Translations under genes and position numbers: made by a program
Source: CAYRFF01 sp964436125
Lineage (GTDB): Bacteria > Bacteroidota > Bacteroidia > Chitinophagales > Saprospiraceae
Assembly: GCA_964436125.1 (NCBI GenBank)
Contig: CAYTBT010000047.1
Coordinates: 1 to 17,991 of the forward strand
Length of the DNA stretch: 17,991 nucleotides
Direction: 5' to 3'
Part shown: in pieces, positions 1 through 6,792 of the stretch
How the letters are laid out: the number at the start of each line of letters is the position of its first letter
Position numbering within the stretch: position 1 is the first letter of the stretch
The notes under the pieces: model-generated
What the model was told of the DNA's origin: nothing
Database searches by the model: none
What the model saw: the letters and a program-made list of their open reading frames with translations, nothing else

Positions 1-42
1 GAAGGGGTTTGATTTGGGAAATCCCTTAAATATTGGCTATAT

Positions 43-97
43 TTCAGTGTTCATCTTAAAAGGTTTTAAGTTTCAAAACGTTTTGGACAGGTGTGAT
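43..97. repeat. Left copy of a 55-nt inverted repeat
   Basis: This stretch is the reverse complement of 17937-17991, with one mismatch (T56 against G17978). It contains the 12-nt palindrome CAAAACGTTTTG at 74-85. Similarity to the right copy stops after position 97, where the flanks differ (TTTATG here). Positions 1-42 are probably more of the same element, but the right copy ends at the window edge so this cannot be compared. The most likely identity is the end of an insertion sequence. No transposase is visible. Confidence 0.85.
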
Positions 98-154
98 TTT
101 ATGTTTAAAAAATATAGTTTAGATGTCTTCATTTTTTGATAACAAAACCAAAGT

Positions 155-177
155 TATATATATATATATATATATAT
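155..177. repeat. (TA)n dinucleotide tract
   Basis: An uninterrupted TA repeat of 23 nt (eleven units plus one T) lies in the AT-rich segment just inside the left repeat. Tracts like this vary in length by slippage. No gene start is close enough to suggest a regulatory role. Confidence 0.9.
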
Positions 178-352
178 CACAATTTTACACCTATTAATTT
201 AATTTTTTCAATATATTGTTGTTTATCATAATATCTATTGTGCAGCATTTACGGGAGATTGTTGCCGGTATTTATTGTTTCATCCGATTCCTTATTAAGC
301 ACTCTCAAATACGCAATGTAATCCGTCCCGAATGCTATCAGGAATTCTGTAA

Positions 353-384
353 TTCGCAACATACGATTGTTTTCCCTACCTTTG
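353..384 (+). promoter_or_regulatory. Candidate Bacteroidota promoter of the former dapA
   Basis: TACCTTTG at 377-384 fits the Bacteroidota -7 consensus TAnnTTTG. A weak -33 (TTCG, 353-356) lies 20 nt upstream. The box is about 53 nt before the dapA ATG at 438. If still active, it could feed transcription through the dead dapA into asd. Confidence 0.45.
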
Positions 385-437
385 TACTCGGAATTACTTA
401 CCGATACGTTTACTTTAGGGAGACAATATCGCATCAC

Positions 438-1116
438 ATGAAATTTACAGGTACTTATATGGCTCTTATAACACTTTTTGACGAAAGTCAAAGTATCGAT
501 TATACCGCATTAAACACACTTATCGAACACCAGATTTTCATTGGCATTTTGGGACACGTCACCCTCGGTACGACAATTAAAAAACCACCAATTACCGATG
601 ATGAGCGGAAGGAACTTACTGATTTTATCCTCAAGAGAATCGATGACCGCGTGCTGTTAAATATGAGGGTGGGCTCCAAAACTACCCGCCACGACGATAA
701 AGTATTCCTGCTGGGCTGAAAACGCCGATTGCGATACCATTCTCGTTGTGTCATCATATTACAAAAAACCGACACAAGACAAAATTTATCATAATTTTTC
801 CCGGTTGCCGATAGTGTGAACACAACGATTATCCTCTTCAATGTACTGATCATAACATGCAGAATTATCAAGGCTGGGACATCATTGAAGCTTGCGCAAA
901 TTGACAATATCGTCGGTGTAAAGGAAGCTTCCGGCGACTTGAATCAGATTCAACAGATTATCCACAAGTTGTATCCCTTTTTTTGACCTCTGCTTTATTG
1001 AGACTAATCCACAGCTTATCAAATCTATTTGCGCTTCCTATGGCTTATTCAAAGAGTATTTCCACTTACCGATGGCTAATTTAAAGCCCGTTGCAAAGGT
1101 TGATTTTCTAAAATAA
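438..1116 (+). pseudogene. dapA: Degraded 4-hydroxy-tetrahydrodipicolinate synthase (dapA)
   Basis: The DapA sequence can be read only in pieces. ATG438 opens MKFTGTYMALITLF, and the frame continues through VTLGTT to a stop at 717-719. Before that stop, near 690, homology moves to another frame that reads ILVVSSYYKKPTQ and ends at TGA 817-819. It returns to the first frame from about 822 with NIVGVKEASGDLNQ, which keeps the Schiff-base lysine region. After a T7 run (978-984) it shifts again to FIETNP and ends at TAA 1114-1116. About 65-70 residues that normally lie between the KEASGDL and FIETNP blocks are missing. The usual YNVPGRT motif reads FNVLIIT, so the catalytic tyrosine is lost, and GTTGESP reads GTTIKKP. 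Shifts, deletion and lost catalytic residues together rule out simple sequencing error. Intact asd, the preceding step of lysine/diaminopimelate synthesis, follows 78 nt downstream. Confidence 0.9.
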
Positions 1117-1194
1117 ATGGCAAGAACATTGCAATAATCTTAAACCAAAATCCCTCGTCAGCATTACCGAGTTAAAAGTATAATTGATATAAAT

Positions 1195-2199
1195 ATGGCT
1201 CATTCTATAGCAATATGTGGTGCAAGTGGCCTTGTCGGTCAAGAACTGATTCAATGCATACACAACCTGAACATCGAGGTCGATAAACTCGATTTATTCG
1301 CGTCCCCACGTTCCGCAGGAAATATATTGGAGACGCCTTTCGGCAAAAAAGTGCTTCGGGCTTTCAACCTGGATTCATGTACGGCTTATGATATTGTTTT
1401 TCTCTGTGTAAGCGGAAGTTTCTCGGAGAAATATGCCGCAGATTTGCGAAAGCAAAATTCTTATATCATTGACAATTCATCCCACTTCCGCTATGATCCT
1501 GAAGTGCCGCTTGTAATTCCGGAGATTAATGGGGACAGTATAAAAGATGCCAGGCTTATCGCCAATCCCAATTGCTCGACGGCTATCCTCGCAATGACCC
1601 TCGCTCCGATTTATAAAAAATACGGGATCAAACAATTATTTGTCTCAACCTATCAAGCGACTTCAGGTGGTGGAAAGCGAGCAATGACTGAATTGCAGAG
1701 CAGCACCGAGAAATATCTTGCAGGCGAGGAACCTATTGCAGAACATTTTCAACATCCGATTGCTTTCAATCTCATACCCGCTATCGATACTTTTCAGGAC
1801 AATGGCTATACTAGGGAAGAAATGAAAGTCGTCTGGGAAACACAGAAAATATTTGACGACAAAGAGCTTGAAATTTCTTGTACAGCAGTGCGCATTCCGA
1901 CTTTCAGAGCTCATGCTGAAAGCGTAATCATTCACACACACAAGGCCGTGGATATTGCAGACGTCCGAGCCTTAATGGACTCTGCAGAAGGCATAGAGCT
2001 CGTCGATGATATCCGGAATAATCGTTATCCCATGCCATTGACCGCATCACATAAATACCTGGTTGAAGTAGGTAGAATCAGGCATAACCTCGTTTTTAAA
2101 GATTACGGCATTGAGTTGTTTCTCTGTGGAGACCAGCTCTTGAAAGGAGCGGCTTTAAATGCTGCCCAGATTGCTCAATTCATCTTTAAAAGCAAGTAA
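1195..2199 (+). CDS. asd: Aspartate-semialdehyde dehydrogenase
   Basis: This enzyme reduces L-aspartyl-4-phosphate to aspartate semialdehyde with NADPH in the cytoplasm, the branch point to lysine/diaminopimelate and to threonine/methionine. The 334-residue product has full family length. The N-terminal Rossmann motif GASGLVG lies at residues 9-15. The catalytic cysteine is Cys127 in NPNCSTA, and the acid/base histidine is His240 in RIPTFRAHAE. The segment TYQATSGGGKRA is also typical. ATG1195 places the Rossmann motif at the usual distance from the N terminus. A loose -7-like box, TATAATTG, lies at 1179-1186, only 8 nt before the ATG, so transcription may instead come from upstream of the dapA remnant. 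All catalytic landmarks are present and the frame is unbroken, in contrast to its neighbour dapA. Confidence 0.96.
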   Translation: MAHSIAICGASGLVGQELIQCIHNLNIEVDKLDLFASPRSAGNILETPFGKKVLRAFNLDSCTAYDIVFLCVSGSFSEKYAADLRKQNSYIIDNSSHFRYDPEVPLVIPEINGDSIKDARLIANPNCSTAILAMTLAPIYKKYGIKQLFVSTYQATSGGGKRAMTELQSSTEKYLAGEEPIAEHFQHPIAFNLIPAIDTFQDNGYTREEMKVVWETQKIFDDKELEISCTAVRIPTFRAHAESVIIHTHKAVDIADVRALMDSAEGIELVDDIRNNRYPMPLTASHKYLVEVGRIRHNLVFKDYGIELFLCGDQLLKGAALNAAQIAQFIFKSK

Positions 2200-2220
2200 A
2201 TATAAAGGCATATCCCTTCT

Positions 2221-2291
2221 TTATCCCTGCTTCACTCCATCCTTCCTTAGTTGCATAAGGAATAGAGAAGGCGGAGTAAAGCATGGAATAA
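2221..2291. repeat. Long imperfect hairpin between asd and icmF
   Basis: The two arms fold back over about 71 nt. The outer stem pairs GCTTCACTCC (2229-2238) with GGAGTAAAGC (2273-2282) with one mismatch, extended by TTAT (2221-2224) against ATAA (2288-2291). An inner perfect stem pairs TTCCTTA (2243-2249) with TAAGGAA (2256-2262) around the loop GTTGCA. No U-tract follows on either strand, so it is not a textbook intrinsic terminator. It could be an RNA processing or stabilising hairpin, or a decayed miniature inverted-repeat element. Confidence 0.65.
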
Positions 2292-2358
2292 CCTTCTACC
2301 ACCGTTTTCTGTTGCACTATTGTATAAGTATGATACTTCAAGAGCCGTGAAATTTTCG

Positions 2359-2366
2359 TACCTTTA
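2359..2366 (+). promoter_or_regulatory. Candidate -7 promoter element of icmF
   Basis: TACCTTTA is one base off TAnnTTTG. It lies 41 nt before the ATG at 2408 and 11 nt before an earlier in-frame ATG at 2378. No clear -33 TTTG is found at the expected distance. Confidence 0.4.
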
Positions 2367-2407
2367 CGGCAACAAAGATGAAAATAAGATATCAAAAAGA
2401 GGAAGCA

Positions 2408-5400
2408 ATGAGTGAAACAGTTGAGGTCTATAAACCCAAGAATCATGTAAGAATCGTTACCGCAGGATCATTATTTGATGGACATGATGTTGCGATAAAT
2501 ATCATGCGTCGGATTATGCAAGGTTCAGGTGCTGAGGTGATTCATCTCGGTCACAATCGTTCAGTACAGGAGATTGTCGATACTGCTATAAAAGAAGATG
2601 TGCAAGCAATAGCCATCACTTCATATCAAGGTGGCCACATGGAGTATTTTAAGTACATGTACGACCTCCTCCAGGAACGCGGAGCAGGACACATCAAGAT
2701 ATTCGGTGGCGGTGGCGGCACTATCCTACCGAAGGAAATCGAAGAACTGGAGGAATACGGTATTGAACAATTATACAGCCCGGATGATGGCCGACGCATG
2801 GGTTTACAAGGCATGATAAACGACCTGCTGAAGCGCTGCGATTTTCCGCTGGGATATTCATTGAATGGCGAAGTCAATGAACTGGATACTCTACATCCCG
2901 GTGCTGTTTCCAGGTTGATAACAAGCATAGAAAATGCACCGGAAACATACGAGGAATACGGAGAAAGTATCCGTAAGAAAGCGAAAACGGTCAATGCGCC
3001 TATTCTCGGTATCACAGGAACCGGTGGAGCAGGAAAATCGAGCATAATCGATGAATTCTTGCGCCGCTTCACTATGGATTTCAAGGATAAATATATCGCT
3101 GTCCTTTCCGTCGATCCATCCAAGCGGAAGACCGGCGGTGCATTGCTCGGAGACAGAATACGGATGAATAGCGCCGATAATGACAAGGTTTTTATGCGTT
3201 CGCTTGCGACGCGTCAAGCGCATATCTCCGTTTCCAAGAATATCCCGGCTGCACTCGATGTACTGAAGGTAGCCGGATATGACTTTATCATCCTCGAGAC
3301 ATCGGGAATCGGCCAAGGTGATACGTCCATCGTGGATCTCTCCGATCTATCGCTCTATGTAATGACACCGGAATACGGTGCATCTTCACAGCTTGAGAAA
3401 ATCGACATGCTTGACTATGCCGATATCATTGCGATCAACAAATTTGATAAAAAAGGTGCTCAAGATGCTCTGCGCGATGTACGGAAACAATATAAACGCA
3501 ACCATCATTTATGGGATGCAGATATGGAAAGCATGCCTGTGTACGGCACTATCGCTTCTCAATTTAACGATCCAGGCATGAACCGCCTTTATCTCGCTAT
3601 TCTTAATGCCGTGAATAAAGCCCTAGACCTTGACTTTAAGTCAAATGTCGTTTCCGAGAATTCTGAAAGTGTGAAGATTCATATCATTCCGCCTCGTCGT
3701 GTGCGCTACCTTTCTGAAATCGCCGATGCAAATCGCGATTACAATAAAAATGCACGCAAACAAGAGGATATAGCAAGAAATCTTTTTACACTCCATGAAA
3801 GTATCCGCCAGATAGATGACGAAGAAACTCAGAAAGTACTTCAGAAAAAATATGATGAGCTCTACGATGAACTCAACAAACACAGTAAAGATATCATACG
3901 GAATTGGGATGAAAAGAAAGAGAAATATGCAGCCGATAAATTTACCTATCAGGTAAGGGGAAAAGACATCACAGTTGAATCCTATGTAGAGACATTGTCG
4001 CACACCAAGATACCACGCGTAATTCTACCTAAATTTAAGGATTGGGGTGAAATTGTCCGCTGGTCTTATCAGGAAAATGTACCCGGTGAATTCCCGTACA
4101 CAGCCGGTGTGTATCCCTTTAAGCGGAAGGGTGAAGATCCCACGAGGATGTTTGCCGGTGAAGGAGGTCCGGAAAGAACCAATAAGCGTTTTCATTACCT
4201 TTCACTCGGTATGCCCGCTAAGCGCTTATCAACGGCATTCGACTCCGTGACATTATATGGTGAAGATCCTGACCATAGACCCGATATTTATGGTAAAATA
4301 GGGAATTCCGGCGTCTCCATCTGCTCGCTCGATGATGCCAAGAAATTGTACAGTGGATTTGACCTCTGTAATCCCAAGACCTCCGTTTCAATGACGATCA
4401 ACGGTCCTGCAGCAACAGTGACGGCATTTTTTATGAATACCGCTATCGACCAGCAATGTGAGTTATATATCAAAGAAAACGGACTAGAAGACAAGCTTGA
4501 AGAAGTTAAAAAGAAAAAGTTTGACGATAGAGGCTTCCCGAGGCCTGAATATCACGGGGATTTGCCGGAAGGCAATGATGGACTCGGCTTAATGATGCTC
4601 GGAATCACCGGAGATGAAGTGCTCGAACCGGAGATTTATGAAAAGCTCAAGGCAAAAGCACTTTCTGCCGTGCGCGGTACGGTGCAAGCCGACATCTTGA
4701 AGGAAGATCAAGCTCAGAATACCTGTATTTTCAGTACTGAATTTTCACTGAAACTCATGGGCGATGTGCAGGAATATTTTATCAACCACAACGTGCGGAA
4801 CTTTTACTCGGTCTCTATCTCAGGGTACCACATTGCTGAAGCCGGTGCCAATCCCATTACCCAGCTTGCCTTCACGCTATCCAATGGCTTCACCATCGTC
4901 GAGTACTACCTTTCTCGAGGTATGGACATCAATAAATTTGCCCCCAATCTCTCCTTCTTCTTCTCCAATGGCATCGACGCTGAGTATGCGGTCATCGGCA
5001 GAGTCGCAAGAAAGATATGGGCCAAGGCTATGCGCGATAAATACGGAGCAAATCCGCGCTCACAGAAACTCAAATACCATATTCAGACATCGGGTCGCTC
5101 CCTCCACGCTCAAGAGATCGCCTTTAATGATATCAGAACAACTCTGCAGGCTCTTTATGCAATCTACGACAACTGTAATTCCCTCCATACCAATGCCTAT
5201 GACGAGGCAATTACTACGCCGACTGAAGAGTCTGTGCGTCGCGCCGTAGCAATCCAGTTAATCATCAACCACGAGCTCGGCCTGGCAAAAAATGAAAACC
5301 CGCTTCAAGGTAGTTTCATTATTGAAGAATTAACCGACCTCGTTGAAGAAGCAGTACTGGCAGAATTTGACAGAATTACCGATCGTGGCGGAGTGCTCGG

Positions 5401-5773
5401 TGCGATGGAATCTATGTATCAACGTGGTAAAATCCAGGATGAAAGTATTTACTACGAGTCCTTGAAGCATAGTGGTAAACTACCGATTATCGGTGTAAAT
5501 ACTTTCTTGGCCGACGATGGTTCTCCGACTGTTATACCCAAGGAAGTTATCCGAGCCAATAAAGATGAAAAAGTACGCCAGATTGAAAATCTTCAAGCTT
5601 TACAGAATGTGGAAGCCGAGGTAAGCGACGCACAACTGGAGGCATTGAAACAATCGGCTCTGGACAATGAAAACCTCTTTGACAATCTCATGGAAGCGGT
5701 AAAATGCTGTTCCCTCGGACAGATTACTCATGCGCTTTACGAGGTCGGAGGACAGTACCGACGGAATATGTAA
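2408..5773 (+). CDS. icmF: Fused isobutyryl-CoA mutase IcmF (B12-dependent)
   Basis: IcmF interconverts isobutyryl-CoA and n-butyryl-CoA using adenosylcobalamin and carries its own G-protein chaperone. The 1121-residue product has three parts. The N-terminal cobalamin-binding domain includes DGHD (24-27) and a glycine-rich GGGGG turn. The MeaI-type GTPase domain has a P-loop GTGGAGKS (204-211), the ETSGIGQGD switch region and NKFD (344-347). A linker leads to the mutase barrel, with Phe582 in TRMFAGEGG and Gln770 in DQAQNTCIF. Those two positions are Tyr and Arg in methylmalonyl-CoA mutase, so the substrate is predicted to be isobutyryl- rather than methylmalonyl-CoA. ATG2408 is chosen because a purine-rich Shine-Dalgarno-like AGAGGAAG directly precedes it. 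An in-frame ATG at 2378 would add ten residues. The role is probably branched-chain acyl-CoA metabolism. Nothing looks truncated. Confidence 0.95.
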   Translation: MSETVEVYKPKNHVRIVTAGSLFDGHDVAINIMRRIMQGSGAEVIHLGHNRSVQEIVDTAIKEDVQAIAITSYQGGHMEYFKYMYDLLQERGAGHIKIFGGGGGTILPKEIEELEEYGIEQLYSPDDGRRMGLQGMINDLLKRCDFPLGYSLNGEVNELDTLHPGAVSRLITSIENAPETYEEYGESIRKKAKTVNAPILGITGTGGAGKSSIIDEFLRRFTMDFKDKYIAVLSVDPSKRKTGGALLGDRIRMNSADNDKVFMRSLATRQAHISVSKNIPAALDVLKVAGYDFIILETSGIGQGDTSIVDLSDLSLYVMTPEYGASSQLEKIDMLDYADIIAINKFDKKGAQDALRDVRKQYKRNHHLWDADMESMPVYGTIASQFNDPGMNRLYLAILNAVNKALDLDFKSNVVSENSESVKIHIIPPRRVRYLSEIADANRDYNKNARKQEDIARNLFTLHESIRQIDDEETQKVLQKKYDELYDELNKHSKDIIRNWDEKKEKYAADKFTYQVRGKDITVESYVETLSHTKIPRVILPKFKDWGEIVRWSYQENVPGEFPYTAGVYPFKRKGEDPTRMFAGEGGPERTNKRFHYLSLGMPAKRLSTAFDSVTLYGEDPDHRPDIYGKIGNSGVSICSLDDAKKLYSGFDLCNPKTSVSMTINGPAATVTAFFMNTAIDQQCELYIKENGLEDKLEEVKKKKFDDRGFPRPEYHGDLPEGNDGLGLMMLGITGDEVLEPEIYEKLKAKALSAVRGTVQADILKEDQAQNTCIFSTEFSLKLMGDVQEYFINHNVRNFYSVSISGYHIAEAGANPITQLAFTLSNGFTIVEYYLSRGMDINKFAPNLSFFFSNGIDAEYAVIGRVARKIWAKAMRDKYGANPRSQKLKYHIQTSGRSLHAQEIAFNDIRTTLQALYAIYDNCNSLHTNAYDEAITTPTEESVRRAVAIQLIINHELGLAKNENPLQGSFIIEELTDLVEEAVLAEFDRITDRGGVLGAMESMYQRGKIQDESIYYESLKHSGKLPIIGVNTFLADDGSPTVIPKEVIRANKDEKVRQIENLQALQNVEAEVSDAQLEALKQSALDNENLFDNLMEAVKCCSLGQITHALYEVGGQYRRNM

Positions 5774-5778
5774 GAAAT

Positions 5779-5786
5779 TATATTTG
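5779..5786 (+). promoter_or_regulatory. Candidate -7 promoter element of yaaA
   Basis: TATATTTG is an exact match to TAnnTTTG, 5 nt after the icmF stop codon and 33 nt before the yaaA ATG. No convincing -33 TTTG is present, because the region upstream is the icmF coding end. Confidence 0.5.
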
Positions 5787-5819
5787 ATGAAAATCAACTA
5801 GTAATAAAGCAAAATTGAA

Positions 5820-6587
5820 ATGATTACACTCCTTTCTCCTGCCAAAACAATGGACTTTGGCAAGACAGAATTTCAGAAATATACCATGCCGGAGTTCAAT
5901 GAAGAAGCATGGCAACTCGTGAAAAAACTGAAGCGCCTTTCCAAGCCTAAATTGAAGGACCTCATGTCGATTTCCGATAAACTCACCTCCTTAAATTATA
6001 AGCGATACAAGGAATATGCGGAACAATATGCCTTTAATGAAAATGCCAAACAGGCCATCCTTGCCTACCGCGGCGATGTTTATACAGGATTGGATGCAGA
6101 TACATTAAGTAAATCTGAATTGATAGAATCACAGAGCGTGATAAGGATTCTTTCCGGATTGTATGGGATTTTACGTCCACTCGATCTTATTCAGCCATAT
6201 CGACTGGAAATGAAAATTCCGTTGAAAATTCAACGGAATAAAAACCTCTATGAATTCTGGGGAAATACACTTTCACAAGAATTAAATAATGATCTTATGA
6301 TGGAAGACAATCCACTGCTTGTCAATCTCGCTTCCAATGAATATTTCAAAGCAATTAATCCGGATATCATCAATGCTCCTATCCTTAAGGTGGACTTCCG
6401 CGAGAGGCGTGACGGAAAGGTTAAATTCATCTCTTTTAATGCCAAGAAAGCACGGGGCTTAATGACGCGCTTCATCTTGAAAGAAGGCATAGAAAAGAAG
6501 GAACATCTGAAGGCATTTGATTATGATGACTATGTCTTTAATGTCGATGGAAGTGATGAAAATAGCTTCCTCTTTATTAAAGAGTGA
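5820..6587 (+). CDS. yaaA: Peroxide stress protein YaaA (DUF328 family)
   Basis: YaaA-family proteins are cytoplasmic. In E. coli YaaA limits damage from hydrogen peroxide by lowering free intracellular iron. The 255-residue product matches the usual family length. It opens with MITLLSPAKTMDF, whose SPAKT (6-10) is the family signature, and keeps the other conserved blocks: YRGDVYTGLDA, LSGLYGILRPLDLIQPYRLE, NLASNEYFKAI and the basic stretch KKARGLMTRFI. The gene follows icmF by 46 nt on the same strand, with a candidate promoter of its own in that gap. A link to icmF is therefore possible through readthrough but not required. The family assignment is secure, while the stress role here is inferred from E. 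coli. Confidence 0.95.
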   Translation: MITLLSPAKTMDFGKTEFQKYTMPEFNEEAWQLVKKLKRLSKPKLKDLMSISDKLTSLNYKRYKEYAEQYAFNENAKQAILAYRGDVYTGLDADTLSKSELIESQSVIRILSGLYGILRPLDLIQPYRLEMKIPLKIQRNKNLYEFWGNTLSQELNNDLMMEDNPLLVNLASNEYFKAINPDIINAPILKVDFRERRDGKVKFISFNAKKARGLMTRFILKEGIEKKEHLKAFDYDDYVFNVDGSDENSFLFIKE

Positions 6588-6792
6588 AGTTTCTCCGCAG
6601 TGATAGGACTCCGTGAAGGAAGATTACAACGGCAAATTGCCTTGGACAGCTAAGCTTTCTCTCCCATTCTCTTAACGAGATTATGCTTACTTCTTTACCC
6701 TACAGGTTTTTCACATCCCATTGCATTAATAGCCCATATCCTATGAACAATTGTAGAAATAAACTACCTTGTCATAAAATTCTATAAGATTT

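Larger units (their letters stand above)
98..437. other. AT-rich stretch without a recognisable gene
   Basis: These 340 nt between the left repeat and the dapA remnant hold a (TA)n tract and a candidate promoter for dapA. An open frame from 216 runs into the dapA frame, but its translation before Met at 438 resembles nothing I know, and dapA homology begins at 438. I see no RNA gene here. Confidence 0.5.

Noticed and set aside
2..139. Short open frame running in from the left edge
   Set aside because: It crosses the repeat border at 97 into unrelated sequence and shows no recognisable protein motif, so it is probably chance.
216..437. Upstream extension of the open frame that contains the dapA start
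   Set aside because: DapA homology begins at Met438. The preceding 74 codons resemble no protein I know and lie in AT-rich DNA after a promoter-like box at 377-384.
2626..3316. Two minus-strand open frames opposite the icmF GTPase domain
   Set aside because: They are antisense shadows of a highly conserved coding region, and I see no promoter or recognisable family.
4764..5249. 161-codon open frame inside icmF on the same strand
   Set aside because: It is a shifted reading of the conserved mutase domain, rich in Ser and Pro, with no motif of its own.
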